Shown in pieces: positions 37,825-46,415 of a stretch of 64,000 nt of DNA (its first letter is position 1; every line of letters begins with the position of its first letter). The stretch comes from Demequina subtropica (GTDB lineage Bacteria > Actinomycetota > Actinomycetes > Actinomycetales > Demequinaceae). The notes under the pieces are model-generated. The model was given only the letters and a program-made list of their open reading frames with translations, searched no databases and was not told where the DNA came from. The position numbers were made by a program, and so were the translations under genes. The stretch spans positions 62,001-126,000 of the forward strand of contig NZ_BBMB01000012.1 in NCBI RefSeq assembly GCF_000971235.1, given 5' to 3'.

Positions 37825-40563
37825 ATGACCACCCCCGCCGAGCGCTACGCGGCGGCGCGTGCCCGCACGCGTCACGCCGACCTCGTCGAGTTCGAGGAGG
37901 CGCTGTCCTTCCCGCTCGACCCCTTCCAGCGCGAGGCGTCCCAGGCGGTCGCGGACGGGCACAGCGTGCTGGTCGCCGCGCCCACCGGCGCCGGCAAGAC
38001 GCTCGTCGGGGAGTACGCCGTCCGGCACGCGTTCCGCAACGGCGAGAAGGCCTTCTACACCACCCCCATCAAGGCGCTGTCGAACCAGAAGTTCCACGAC
38101 CTTCAGCGGGCCTACGGAGACGAGAACGTCGGGCTCCTCACCGGCGACACCACCATCAACCCCGACGCGGACATCATCGTGATGACCACCGAGGTGCTCC
38201 GCAACATGATCTACGCGGGCTCGAGCACCATCGACCGCCTCGGCGTGGTGGTGCTCGACGAGGTCCACTACCTCGCGGACCGCTTCCGCGGCTCGGTGTG
38301 GGAGGAGGTGATCATCCACCTCCCCGAGCGGACGTCGATCATCGCGCTGTCCGCGACCGTGTCCAACGCCGAGGAGTTCGGCGCTTGGCTGCGCGAGGTC
38401 CGCGGCGACACCCGCGTGGTGGTCTCGGAGCATCGTCCGGTGCCGCTGTGGCCCCATGTGCTGGTGCGCGAGGGGATCTTCGACCTCTACGCACCGGGCG
38501 TCGACCCGCAGGAGCCGGGGCTGACGCCGCGGCTCAACCCCGAGCTCGAGGCGATCGCCAAGCGCTCGCGCCACGAGGGCCCCGGCCGCAGCTCCGGCCG
38601 CCCGACCCGGGGCGGCAGGCGTCCCGAGGGCCGCCGCGCGCCGCCGCGCTTCGCGGTGGTCGACGTGCTCGACCAGCAGGCGCTGCTCCCCGCGATCGTC
38701 TTCATCTTCTCGCGCGCGGGCTGCGAGGACGCCGCGGACCAGGTACGCGCGGCCGGCATGGTGCTCACCACCGAGGCCGAGCGGCGCGAGATCGCGCACA
38801 TCGTCGAGCAGCGCTGCGCCTCGATCCCCACCGAGGACCTGGGCGCGCTCGGCTACGCGCACTGGCGCGACAGGCTCGAGGCCGGCATCGCGGCCCACCA
38901 CGCGGGCATGATCCCGCTGTTCAAGGAGGTGGTCGAGGAGCTCTTCGCCGCCGGCCTCATCAAGGTGGTCTACGCGACCGAGACCCTTGCCCTGGGCATC
39001 AACATGCCCGCGCGCTCCGTGGTGCTCGAGAAGCTCGTGAAGTGGGACGGTCAGGGCCACAAGGACCTCACGGCGGGGGAGTACACGCAGCTCACCGGTC
39101 GCGCGGGGCGTCGCGGCATCGATGTCGAGGGCCACGCGGTGGTGGTCGAGCACCCCGGCTTCGACGCGACCCAGCTGGGCCGCCTCGCGTCGAGGCGGAC
39201 CTACCCGCTCATCAGCTCGTTCCAGCCCACGTACAACATGGCGATCAACCTGCTGTCGCAGCTGGGTCTCGAGCGCGCGCGTGAGGTCCTGGAGATGTCT
39301 TTCGCCCAGTACCAGGCCGATCAGTCCGTGGTCGGCAAGGCGCGCAAGGCGCGCGAGCTCGAGTCGACGCTCGCGGGCTACGCCAAGGCGGCCGAGTGCG
39401 ACCGTGGCGACTTCATGGAGTACGCCGCGTTGCGCGAGCGGCTGAACCGCCTCCAGAAGCAGGCCGCGAAGGCGACCACTCGCGCGCGCCAGGAGGCCAC
39501 CGCATCGTCCCTCGCGGCGCTGCGCATGGGCGACGTGGTGCGTGTCGGAGGTGGCCGCCGGGCGGGCCTCGCGACGGTGGTGCAGCCCGACGACAACCCC
39601 GTCGCGCCGCGTCCGCTGGTGGTCACCGAGCACGCGCGCGTGCATCGGCTCGCGGTGTCCGAGCTCCACCACGGGCTCGAGACCGTGGGCGCGGTCAAGG
39701 TCCCGCGGCGGTTCGACGCGCGCAACGCGCGCAGCCGGCGCGAGCTCGCCCAGGTGATGGACGATGCGCGGGGCGGCTTCGAGCTGCGGCGCACGCGGCA
39801 GCGCAACCCCGAGGCCGCCACGAACGAGGCCGCGGAGCTCGAGGTGCGGCGCCGCATGCGCGAGCACCCGTGCCACCAGTGCCCCGACCGGGAGGCGCAC
39901 GCCCGGTGGGCCGAGCGCTACCACCGGACGATGCGGGACAAGGACCGCGTGGTCGGCGAGATCCAGCGCGCGACCGGCTCGATCGCGAAGGTCTTCGACC
40001 GCCGGCTCGCGATCCTCACCGCGCTCGGGTACGTCGAGGAGGTCGACGGCCGGCCCGTGCCGACGAGCGCGGGCGAGATGATGCGACGCCTCTACGCGGA
40101 GAACGACATCGTGATCGCCGAGGCGCTCCGGACCGGGGCATGGGAGGGGCTTCACCCGCCCGCGCTCGCCGCCGCCGTCTCGACGCTCCTGTACCAGGGC
40201 CGACGCGAGGACGAGGCACGCGCACCGCACGTGCCGGGCGGCCCCTCGGGCGTGCTGGGAACGGCGCTCAAGGACACCGTGCGGCTGTGGTCGAAGATCG
40301 ACGACATGCAGCGCGAGAGGGGCCTGCCGGACCTGCCCGCGCCGCACTGGGGGATCGTGGGTCCCATCCACGGCTGGGCGCAGGGCAAGGGGCTCGACGC
40401 GGTGCTGCGCGGTCAGGAGCTCGCGCCCGGCGACATGGTGAGGTGGTGCAAGCAGGTGATCGACGCGCTCGACCAGATCGCCGATGTCGCCCCGAGCGCC
40501 CACGTCCGGGCCGCGGCCGTGAGCGCGATCAAGGCGATGCGCAGGGGAGTGGTGGCGTATTGA
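37825..40563 (+). CDS. helY: Ski2/Mtr4-like DEAD/H-box RNA helicase HelY
   Basis: A 912-residue superfamily 2 helicase. Motifs in order: Q-like DPFQREA near 32-38, Walker A APTGAGKT (52-59), DEVHYLADRFRG, LSATVSNAEEFG, IFSRAGCEDAADQ, TETLALGINMPARSVV and QLTGRAGRRGID. A C-terminal region resembles the rRNA-processing-arch and DSHCT parts of Mtr4-type enzymes. The order tatA-tatC-helY is shared with mycobacteria (with one gene inserted here), supporting the symbol. It probably unwinds structured RNA; substrate is unknown. Confidence 0.93.
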   Translation: MTTPAERYAAARARTRHADLVEFEEALSFPLDPFQREASQAVADGHSVLVAAPTGAGKTLVGEYAVRHAFRNGEKAFYTTPIKALSNQKFHDLQRAYGDENVGLLTGDTTINPDADIIVMTTEVLRNMIYAGSSTIDRLGVVVLDEVHYLADRFRGSVWEEVIIHLPERTSIIALSATVSNAEEFGAWLREVRGDTRVVVSEHRPVPLWPHVLVREGIFDLYAPGVDPQEPGLTPRLNPELEAIAKRSRHEGPGRSSGRPTRGGRRPEGRRAPPRFAVVDVLDQQALLPAIVFIFSRAGCEDAADQVRAAGMVLTTEAERREIAHIVEQRCASIPTEDLGALGYAHWRDRLEAGIAAHHAGMIPLFKEVVEELFAAGLIKVVYATETLALGINMPARSVVLEKLVKWDGQGHKDLTAGEYTQLTGRAGRRGIDVEGHAVVVEHPGFDATQLGRLASRRTYPLISSFQPTYNMAINLLSQLGLERAREVLEMSFAQYQADQSVVGKARKARELESTLAGYAKAAECDRGDFMEYAALRERLNRLQKQAAKATTRARQEATASSLAALRMGDVVRVGGGRRAGLATVVQPDDNPVAPRPLVVTEHARVHRLAVSELHHGLETVGAVKVPRRFDARNARSRRELAQVMDDARGGFELRRTRQRNPEAATNEAAELEVRRRMREHPCHQCPDREAHARWAERYHRTMRDKDRVVGEIQRATGSIAKVFDRRLAILTALGYVEEVDGRPVPTSAGEMMRRLYAENDIVIAEALRTGAWEGLHPPALAAAVSTLLYQGRREDEARAPHVPGGPSGVLGTALKDTVRLWSKIDDMQRERGLPDLPAPHWGIVGPIHGWAQGKGLDAVLRGQELAPGDMVRWCKQVIDALDQIADVAPSAHVRAAAVSAIKAMRRGVVAY

Positions 40564-40579
40564 TGCCACCCGGCACCCT

Positions 40580-40585
40580 TAGGCT
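40580..40585 (+). promoter_or_regulatory. Leaderless-type -10 element of lnt (TAGGCT)
   Basis: TAGGCT ends 6 bases before GTG 40592, with no ribosome site between. Confidence 0.55.
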
Positions 40586-40591
40586 TGGCAG

Positions 40592-42124
40592 GTGCTGACC
40601 GGACTGAGGAACCTCCTGCTGGCGATCGCCGCGGGAGCCGGTCTCAACCTCGCGTTCCCCGACACGTCCTGGTGGTACCTCGCCCCGGTGTCGGTCGCGG
40701 TGCTGTGGTGGGCGCTCGAGCGCGCCGCGGCGTGGAGCGCGCTGGCCATCGGCTGGGCGTACGGCCTCGCGTTCATGCTGCCTCACCTGTGGTGGGCGGA
40801 CTACGCGGTGGGACCGATCCCGTGGATCGCGCTCAGCGTCGCGGAGGGTCTCGCGTGGGGCCTGCTCGGCATCGGATGGGCCCACGTGCGCCGCTCCGGG
40901 ATGCTCGACGGGCACCGGTGGGCGGCCGCGCCGACCTTCGCGCTCATCTGGGTGGGCGTGGAGCAGCTGCGGGGCATGGTGCCGTTCGGAGGCTTCCCCT
41001 GGGGGCGCATCGGCTACGCGCTCGTCGACGCGCCGGTGGCCAGGCTCGCGTGGCTCGGCGGCGTGCCGCTCGTCTCGTTCGCCGTGGTGCTCGCGGGCGC
41101 GCTGCTGGGGCTCGCCTGGGAGTCGGCGCGCACGCGTCACGTGGTGACGGCGGCATCCGCGCCGGTGCTCGCGCTCGCCATCCTCGCTGCGGGTTACCTG
41201 GTCCCGCTCGACAGCCAGGCCCAGGCCGGGACGATGCGCGTGGGTGCGGTGCAGGGCAACGTCCCGGACCGCGGTCTCGACTCCTTCTCGCAGGCGCGCG
41301 AGGTCACGCAGAACCATCTCGCCGAGACCCTGCGGCTCGCCGCGGACGCCGCGTCCGACCCGGTCGACCTGGTGGTGTGGCCCGAGAACGCCGCGGACAT
41401 CGATCCGCGCGTCGACGCCGAGACCATGGAGGCGGTGCAGGAGTCGATCGGGGCGACCCGCGCGCCCCTGCTGCTCGGGACGGTCGACTACACGCCCGTC
41501 GAGGGGCGCTACAACACCATGCTCGCGTTCGATGCAGCCGGAGCGCTGGTCGACACCTACTCGAAGCAGCGGCCGGCGCCGTTCGCGGAGTACATCCCGC
41601 TGAGATCGATCGCGCGCCAGGTCGCGCCCATCGTGGACCAGGTCACGGACATGCTCGCTGGCGTGGGCGTCGCCACCGTCGAGGTGCCCATCGAGTCGCT
41701 CGAGAGGTCGGTGCGCATCGCGACCCCGATCTGCTTCGAGGTCGCGTACGACTCGATCGTGCGCGAGGCCGTCGCCGCGGGAGCCGAGCTGCTCGTCGTG
41801 CCGACCAACAACGCGACGTTCGGGCGCACCGCCGAGAGCACCCAGCAGCTCCAGATGACGCGCATGCGCGCGATCGAGTCGGGCCGCTGGGCCGTGCAGA
41901 TCTCGACGGTCGGCGTGAGCGCCGTGGTGGATCCGAGCGGGCACGTGGTCGAGTCCACGGAGCTCTTCGAGGCGGAGCACATGATCGCCCGCGTCGGGCT
42001 GCGCACCGAGGTGACCCCCGCCGTGCATGCCGGCTGGTTCATCGGGTGGGCGTTCCTGCTGCTCCCCGTCCTGATCGTCGGCCTCGCCGTGCGCAGCCGC
42101 ATCGCAAGGAGGTACGACTGGTGA
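40592..42124 (+). CDS. lnt: Apolipoprotein N-acyltransferase
   Basis: A 510-residue membrane enzyme adding the third acyl chain to lipoproteins. N-terminal hydrophobic helices (about 5-195) are followed by a nitrilase-like domain and a last helix near 477-500. The catalytic triad is visible: Glu in WPENAAD (about 265), Lys in [12 protein letters not shown] (325) and Cys in [11 protein letters not shown] (381). In Mycobacterium tuberculosis this domain is fused to the mannose synthase encoded next; here they are two genes overlapping by four bases. Confidence 0.95.
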   Translation: MLTGLRNLLLAIAAGAGLNLAFPDTSWWYLAPVSVAVLWWALERAAAWSALAIGWAYGLAFMLPHLWWADYAVGPIPWIALSVAEGLAWGLLGIGWAHVRRSGMLDGHRWAAAPTFALIWVGVEQLRGMVPFGGFPWGRIGYALVDAPVARLAWLGGVPLVSFAVVLAGALLGLAWESARTRHVVTAASAPVLALAILAAGYLVPLDSQAQAGTMRVGAVQGNVPDRGLDSFSQAREVTQNHLAETLRLAADAASDPVDLVVWPENAADIDPRVDAETMEAVQESIGATRAPLLLGTVDYTPVEGRYNTMLAFDAAGALVDTYSKQRPAPFAEYIPLRSIARQVAPIVDQVTDMLAGVGVATVEVPIESLERSVRIATPICFEVAYDSIVREAVAAGAELLVVPTNNATFGRTAESTQQLQMTRMRAIESGRWAVQISTVGVSAVVDPSGHVVESTELFEAEHMIARVGLRTEVTPAVHAGWFIGWAFLLLPVLIVGLAVRSRIARRYDW

Positions 42125-42861
42125 CCGCGGCCCTCGTCATCATCCCCACGTACAACGAGCGCGAGTCGCTGCCCCGGCAGCTGGACGCGGTGCTCGCCGC
42201 GGCCCCCGACGTCGACGTCCTGGTGGTCGACGACGGCTCGCCGGACGGCACGGGGGAGTGGGCGCAGCAGCGCTCTCTCGCCGACCCGCGGGTGCACGTG
42301 CTCCTCCGCGCCGCGAAGAACGGCCTGGGCGCCGCGTACCTCGCGGGCTTCGCGTGGGGCCTCGAGCGCGGGTACCCGGCGCTGTGCGAGATGGACGCGG
42401 ACGGCTCCCACCGAGCCGTCGACCTGCCTGCCCTGCTCGAGCGATGCGGCAGTGCGGACCTGGTGATCGGCTCGCGGTGGGTCCCCGGCGGCAGCGTGGT
42501 GAACTGGCCCTGGCATCGTCGGGTGCTGTCGGTCGGGGCGAACACGTACGTGCGCCTTGCGCTCGGCATCTCCGTGCACGATGCGACGGCCGGCTTCCGG
42601 GTCTACCGCGCCGACCTGCTGCGCGGGCTCGGTCTCGCGGACGTCGAGTCTCAGGGGTACTGCTTCCAGGTCGACATGGCGTGGCGAGCGCTGCGGGCGG
42701 GTGCGAGCGTCGTCGAGGTGCCCATCACGTTCGTGGAGCGCGAGGCCGGGCAGTCGAAGATGTCCGGCGCCATCATCCGCGAGGCCCTGGTCAAGGTCAC
42801 CGTGTGGGGCGCCGCGCATCGTCTGCGGCAGCTCGCGGGGCTGTTCCGCCGACGGGCATGA
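42121..42861 (+). CDS. ppm1: Polyprenol monophosphomannose synthase
   Basis: A 246-residue GT2 glycosyltransferase transferring mannose from GDP-mannose to polyprenyl phosphate, the mannose donor for envelope lipoglycans and glycoproteins. The GT-A motifs are [12 protein letters not shown] (about 8-19), [11 protein letters not shown] and EMDADGSH. No membrane helices follow, so it is the soluble type probably held at the membrane by Lnt. GTG 42121 overlaps the lnt stop. Confidence 0.93.
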   Translation: MTAALVIIPTYNERESLPRQLDAVLAAAPDVDVLVVDDGSPDGTGEWAQQRSLADPRVHVLLRAAKNGLGAAYLAGFAWGLERGYPALCEMDADGSHRAVDLPALLERCGSADLVIGSRWVPGGSVVNWPWHRRVLSVGANTYVRLALGISVHDATAGFRVYRADLLRGLGLADVESQGYCFQVDMAWRALRAGASVVEVPITFVEREAGQSKMSGAIIREALVKVTVWGAAHRLRQLAGLFRRRA

Positions 42862-42892
42862 CGAAGGGCCCGGCGATCACCGGGCCCTTCGT
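42861..42892. terminator. Shared terminator between ppm1 and rbpA
   Basis: A 13-bp stem, arms 42861-42873 and 42880-42892 with a 6-base loop, overlaps the last base of ppm1 and ends 12 bases before the rbpA stop on the other strand. It can end transcription from both sides. Confidence 0.85.
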
Positions 42893-42904
42893 GACGTTCT
42901 CGGC

Positions 42905-43237
42905 TCAGCGGCGGCTGGCGCGGAGCACCTCGAGCCGCTCCTCGAGCAGCTCCTCAAGCTCCGGGATGGTGCGCCGCTCGAGCAGCATGTCCCAGTGGGT
43001 GCGCTGCGGCTTGATGTCCTTCTGCTCGGGCCGGTCGCCGTCGCGCAGGAGCGCGAGCGCTCCGCAGTGGCACTCCCAGGAGAGCGGGACGTCGGCCTCG
43101 ACGGAGAAGGGCATCGCGAGCACGTGCCCGTTGGGACAGTCGTAGTGCACCTCGACGCGCTCGGCGAGCTCGGCGTGGTGGATCGACTCCATGGACTGGG
43201 TGCCCAGTCGCATGCCTCGAAGCGCGCGGTCTGCCAT
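42905..43237 (-). CDS. rbpA: RNA polymerase-binding protein RbpA
   Basis: A 110-residue actinobacterial transcription factor that stabilises sigma-A holoenzyme and open complexes. The N-terminal tail and zinc-associated core carry CPNGH and CHCG; the basic linker and C-terminal sigma-interacting helices include KPQRTHWDMLLERR and ELEELLEERLEVL. ATG at 43237 is preceded by GAAGGAGG. A longer in-frame start exists upstream but lacks family sequence. The upstream region contains a SigR-type promoter. In mycobacteria rbpA is also a neighbour of ppm1. Confidence 0.96.
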   Translation of the reverse strand: MADRALRGMRLGTQSMESIHHAELAERVEVHYDCPNGHVLAMPFSVEADVPLSWECHCGALALLRDGDRPEQKDIKPQRTHWDMLLERRTIPELEELLEERLEVLRASRR

Positions 43238-43281
43238 GGCGTCCTCCTTCCGGCAGGTGGGGGTCACCTGCACATGCACAG

Positions 43282-43307
43282 AACGAACGTTATTGCACAG
43301 TTGTTCC
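43282..43307 (-). promoter_or_regulatory. SigR-type promoter of rbpA (GGAAC-N18-GTT)
   Basis: On the minus strand GGAAC (43307-43303) is followed after exactly 18 bases by GTT (43284-43282), the spacing and sequence of SigR/SigH promoters. In Streptomyces coelicolor rbpA belongs to the SigR thiol-stress regulon. TAACGT within the spacer could serve as a housekeeping -10. Confidence 0.6.
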
Positions 43308-43406
43308 GCCGTCGCGGCGAGGACCGGCGGCGAACTGCCTGATCGGGTGGATGACCGGGCCGAAACGGACCGGGGTCTCGATTGGGTGGCCACTGAGTGC
43401 CGAAAT

Positions 43407-43419
43407 TGAGGGATTGTGA
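43407..43419 (+). repeat. Direct repeat copy 1 (TGAGGGRTTGTGA)
   Basis: TGAGGGATTGTGA, matched at 12 of 13 bases by a copy at 43473. It lies in the A+T-richer half of the divergent region. Confidence 0.5.
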
Positions 43420-43472
43420 GATCATCCACGCCGCCGTCACGGCCGTGCGGGCGGGCAGCGGCGCGTGATTTC

Positions 43473-43485
43473 TGAGGGGTTGTGA
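43473..43485 (+). repeat. Direct repeat copy 2 (TGAGGGRTTGTGA)
   Basis: TGAGGGGTTGTGA, starting 66 bases after copy 1. Both end in TTGTGA, a possible half-site for an activator or repressor. Confidence 0.5.
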
Positions 43486-43570
43486 CAAGCGCCATACCGC
43501 GCCTCTGAAAATACCTTGAAATTGCCCCGATAAACTTCTAACACCGCTGGTAAGTCACGCTATTGAAGTG

Positions 43571-43588
43571 CCGCAAACCGACTTGCGG
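43571..43588. promoter_or_regulatory. Inverted repeat CCGCAA-N6-TTGCGG
   Basis: Six-base perfect arms with a 6-base spacer, about 41 bases before the -10 of the gene at 43642. Candidate operator. Confidence 0.45.
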
Positions 43589-43592
43589 TGTA

Positions 43593-43609
43593 GATATCAC
43601 GGTGATATC
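43593..43609. promoter_or_regulatory. Inverted repeat GATATCAC-G-GTGATATC at the -35 region
   Basis: Eight-base perfect arms around one central G, covering the region where the -35 for the TAATCT at 43629 would lie. A bound protein would affect that promoter directly. Confidence 0.6.
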
Positions 43610-43628
43610 CACCAAGGGTTTTCGCGCC

Positions 43629-43634
43629 TAATCT
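43629..43634 (+). promoter_or_regulatory. Leaderless-type -10 element (TAATCT) of the gene at 43642
   Basis: TAATCT ends 7 bases before ATG 43642, with no ribosome site between. Confidence 0.55.
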
Positions 43635-43641
43635 CGCCGGC

Positions 43642-44955
43642 ATGCCGACGCCGAAAGCCTCCCACCGCACGGGACCCGCGCCCGCAGCCGCGCGTGGCCT
43701 GCAGCTCGCTCTCGCCGCGCTGCTCGCGACGCTCCTGACCGTGGTGCTCGCGCCCCCGAGCACCGCCGCGTACGAGCTGGGCGGATCGCCTCATCAGCCC
43801 ACCGGGACAGCGTCGGCCCGCACCGCGGTCGTCATGGAGGACGCGGCGCGCATGACGCAGCCCCGTAGCTGGGCGACCCAGAAGGGCGCCTACCGCAAGG
43901 GCCGCACCCTGACGCTCTCATGCTCCGTGCAGGGCAGCAGCATGTTCGGACGGGGGAGTGCGAACATCCCGGGCGCCTTCAGCCGGCTCTGGTACCGCAC
44001 GACCGACGGCTACTACGTGGCCGACGTGCACCTCGACACGGGCAGCAACTCGTCCGTCACAAAGTCCTGCACGTCGGTGTCATCGAATATCACCGTGACC
44101 ACCACCGCGTGGCAGGGGATCACGTCCAAGCGCACTGGGACACGCGTCGCGATCCATACCAAGAACCCGACCAACGGGACTGCGGTGAGGACGCAGCGCG
44201 CGAACAGCAGCCGCACGGCTCAGAAGTTCCGCTTCATCCGCGACGAATTCGGCACCTACCGCATCGTCACCGCGTTCAACCCTAACCAGGTCGTCACGGT
44301 CGGCGGATCGACGACGAAGTCGACGGCCCGATCCGCGGTCGTCATGCGACGATGGGCGGGCAGCCAGTCGCAGCGATGGGTCGTGCGCCGTGTGGGAACC
44401 TCGAAGTATGTGACCCTGCGACCGCGGTCCAACAGCAACCTGTGCCTGACGGTGCCGGCGAACGGCACCGCGCGGCTGACGGTCGACCGGTGCGGACGGG
44501 CCGGCCAGCTCCTCGGGCTGAGCGGCACCGGCATCGCTGGCACGCATGCGAAGTCGGTGACGACGTACTACCGCAACACGTACGGCCGTTCGATCGCCGC
44601 ACCCGACGGCAGCGACCGCGGAATCTGCCGCTCGCTCACCGAGGACTACCTGGCGCGCGTCTACGGCCTGTCCGTGAGCGGACTCGGCGACTACGTGCCG
44701 GGCGGCGGCGACGGCGCGGCGGAGCTCAAGCAGCACGGCCTCACGTGGCGCGCGACGTCAGGTACGCGCGGGCTGCGCACCGGCGACATCCTGGTGTTCC
44801 GCTCGACCCGCGCGGGTCAGCCGGGCCATGTCGGCATCTGGGTCAACGGTCGGCTTTATGACCAGAACAACCGTTCGCGTGGATACTTCAGCACGGCACG
44901 GCTGTCGCCGTACCCGGTTCCCGGGATGAAGCTCGTCGGATACTGGCGGGCCTGA
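43642..44955 (+). CDS. Secreted ricin-type lectin and CHAP/NlpC-like hydrolase protein
   Basis: A 437-residue exported protein. A signal peptide (about 1-43, cleavage after STAA) is followed by an SH3-like or beta-rich region (about 50-165), a ricin-type trefoil region (about 165-300, with KFRFIRDEFGTYRI and QRWVVRRVGTSKY) and a C-terminal papain-like fold. The catalytic pair is probably Cys329 in RGICRSLTEDY and His396 in PGHVGIWV, preceded by GDILVF. This pattern fits CHAP or NlpC/P60 peptidoglycan hydrolases. It may cut the cell's own wall or a competitor's. Confidence 0.75.
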   Translation: MPTPKASHRTGPAPAAARGLQLALAALLATLLTVVLAPPSTAAYELGGSPHQPTGTASARTAVVMEDAARMTQPRSWATQKGAYRKGRTLTLSCSVQGSSMFGRGSANIPGAFSRLWYRTTDGYYVADVHLDTGSNSSVTKSCTSVSSNITVTTTAWQGITSKRTGTRVAIHTKNPTNGTAVRTQRANSSRTAQKFRFIRDEFGTYRIVTAFNPNQVVTVGGSTTKSTARSAVVMRRWAGSQSQRWVVRRVGTSKYVTLRPRSNSNLCLTVPANGTARLTVDRCGRAGQLLGLSGTGIAGTHAKSVTTYYRNTYGRSIAAPDGSDRGICRSLTEDYLARVYGLSVSGLGDYVPGGGDGAAELKQHGLTWRATSGTRGLRTGDILVFRSTRAGQPGHVGIWVNGRLYDQNNRSRGYFSTARLSPYPVPGMKLVGYWRA

Positions 44956-44988
44956 GCCGCCACCTGCGGAGGTCTTCCCGCAACGCCG

Positions 44989-45002
44989 ATAATGCGCATT
45001 AT
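44989..45002. promoter_or_regulatory. 14-bp perfect palindrome ATAATGCGCATTAT
   Basis: A self-complementary, A+T-rich 14-mer in the 119-bp gap between two convergent genes. It may be a protein-binding site; its stem has no loop and so is a poor terminator. Confidence 0.5.
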
Positions 45003-45074
45003 GTCATTCTGAGTGCGGATGACGCCGGAAGGGGTGCTCCCCGACCGATCCCTGACAACCGCGTTGACGCCGCG

Positions 45075-45365
45075 TCAGTCGATCGACGCCCAGACGATGC
45101 CGATCGCGATATCGATCGCGCCCAGGATCATCCCGGCCAGCGCCTTGCCCGGGGCGAATCGCTCCCAGTCGCGCTCCGTGCGGCCCCGATAGCCCACGAT
45201 GATCGCGATGACCCCGAACGGGACGTTGAAGAAGAACAGCCCGATGATGCCGAGCACCAGCGCGTTGAGTCCCACGCTCGGCGCCCTCACGCCGCCGATG
45301 CGGCCGGGCTTGGCGGCGGCCGCGGCGTCGCCGTGCTCCTCGGTCGTCGGTGCTTCGTTGCCCAT
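45075..45365 (-). CDS. DUF4190-like small membrane protein
   Basis: A 96-residue protein with a charged N-terminus of about 30 residues and two membrane segments (about 32-55, ALVLGIIGLFFFNVPFGVIA, and 73-95). The sequence GYRGRTERDW between them and GKALAGMILG resemble the DUF4190 family of small actinobacterial membrane proteins. ATG at 45365 has AGAGGGAG upstream. TAGCGT at 45416-45421 (minus) could be its -10. Function unknown. Confidence 0.72.
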   Translation of the reverse strand: MGNEAPTTEEHGDAAAAAKPGRIGGVRAPSVGLNALVLGIIGLFFFNVPFGVIAIIVGYRGRTERDWERFAPGKALAGMILGAIDIAIGIVWASID

Positions 45366-45693
45366 CGACGGCTCCCTCTGCGTTGGATGACGGCCCGCTG
45401 CGGCCGGACGCGTGAACGCTACACGGACCAGGACTCCGCGCCGTGTCACGACGCGAAGGCGCACCCCACTCGAACCCATGAGGCTGCGGATCGCTCGAGG
45501 AGCACCCCGTGGTGGGGTTCACCCTCATATCTACCAGGGATGTCATAACGGTCCGACGCCTGGGCGGGAGCCCCTCCCCCACGGCCGCCACGCCGCAATC
45601 CCGGCGTTATGCCTGGTACGTCGCATGCGGCGGTATCCTGGTCCCACCGGCGCACCCGCGCGCACCACCCTGAGAAGGCTGGAGGAGATGGCG
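45366..45693. other. 328-bp divergent intergenic region
   Basis: No convincing gene. It contains a minus-strand -10 (TAGCGT, 45416-45421) for the DUF4190-like gene and a plus-strand TATCCT (45634-45639) for the amidohydrolase-like gene, with the ribosome site GGAGG at 45681-45685. Nothing else is recognised. Confidence 0.55.
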
Positions 45694-46395
45694 ATGACGG
45701 TACTCGACGAGGCCCTGGCGGGACCCGATGGAGCCTCTGCGGAGGTGGTCGACCTCGCGTCCCGGTGGCGGGAGCACGATGCGCAGTTCAAGACCGCGCG
45801 CTCCCAGGCGCCCCGCACGGACTCGGCCCTGCTCATCGATCGCGGCAGCCGCGTGGTGCTGACCGCGCCGCATGGCACGCGCCACTACCGCGCGGGCGCG
45901 ATGAAGCAGGCCGACCTCCACACCGCCTCCCTCACGCTGCTCGCCGGCGAGGTCGCGCACGTGTCCGCGGTGGTCTCGGCCGGCGCTCGATCCGAATGGG
46001 AGACGTGGGACGAGCGCGACGACGAGTTCAGCCGTCACCTGCGCGAGCTCGGCGATCCTGCGCGCATGCTCATCGACATCCATGGCATGGGCGACCACCA
46101 TGGACCCGACTTCTGCCTGGGCACGGGGCCTCGACCGGGCGCCCTCGAGGAGGCCGCGGTGGAGATCCTCCGCGCCGAGCTCGCGCCGTTCGAGATCGCG
46201 GTCGACTCCCCCTTCGATGCGAGCCCGCACTACACCGTCACGAGCCTGGCCCAGCGCCACCTCGACCTCGCAGGCCTCCAGATCGAGGTGGCGGCGCGCT
46301 GGCGCAGCATCCACGACGATGCGGCCGCCCCGGCGGTGGCCGCGCTCACGCGGGCCCTCACGGCGGTCGAGGACCACCTGCGCGCGGCGGCGTGA
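45694..46395 (+). CDS. N-formylglutamate amidohydrolase-like protein
   Basis: A 233-residue protein with motifs of the N-formylglutamate amidohydrolase family, zinc peptidase fold: TAPHGTRHYR (about 56-65) and LIDIHGMGDHHGPDFCLG (about 126-143), plus the Glu-containing IEVAARWR near the end. ATG 45694 is preferred to ATG 45688, because GGAGG then has 8-base spacing instead of 2. No hut genes are nearby, so histidine degradation is not supported; the substrate is uncertain. Confidence 0.75.
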   Translation: MTVLDEALAGPDGASAEVVDLASRWREHDAQFKTARSQAPRTDSALLIDRGSRVVLTAPHGTRHYRAGAMKQADLHTASLTLLAGEVAHVSAVVSAGARSEWETWDERDDEFSRHLRELGDPARMLIDIHGMGDHHGPDFCLGTGPRPGALEEAAVEILRAELAPFEIAVDSPFDASPHYTVTSLAQRHLDLAGLQIEVAARWRSIHDDAAAPAVAALTRALTAVEDHLRAAA

Positions 46396-46403
46396 GCGCT
46401 CGC

Positions 46404-46409
46404 TACCCT
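46404..46409 (+). promoter_or_regulatory. Leaderless-type -10 element (TACCCT) of the lipoprotein gene
   Basis: TACCCT ends 6 bases before ATG 46416, with no ribosome site between. Confidence 0.5.
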
Positions 46410-46415
46410 GAGACG

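Larger units (their letters stand above)
43238..43641. other. 404-bp divergent intergenic region between rbpA and the secreted-protein gene
   Basis: No gene is seen. The half near rbpA holds its ribosome site and a SigR-like promoter. The half near the plus-strand gene is much more A+T-rich than the surroundings and contains a 13-base direct repeat (43407 and 43473), two inverted repeats (43571-43588 and 43593-43609) and a -10 element at 43629. It looks like a multi-input control region. Confidence 0.7.

Noticed and set aside
43414-43490. CRP/GlxR-type sites (TGTGA-N6-TCACA) in the direct repeats
   Set aside because: Both repeats contain TGTGA, but the second half-sites match only 3 of 5 bases, so I list only a direct repeat.
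42905-43495. 196-residue version of RbpA starting at 43495
   Set aside because: The extra 86 residues run through the promoter and ribosome site region and have no family similarity.
43330-43640. Possible cyclic-di-AMP (ydaO) riboswitch upstream of the secreted hydrolase
   Set aside because: Such riboswitches often precede actinobacterial wall hydrolases, but I could not match the conserved core. The -10 lies 7 bases from the start codon, leaving no leader from that promoter.
45412-45693. Longer N-terminus for the amidohydrolase-like protein from 45412
   Set aside because: The extension is Arg/Pro-rich, crosses both divergent promoters and ignores the GGAGG site before 45694.
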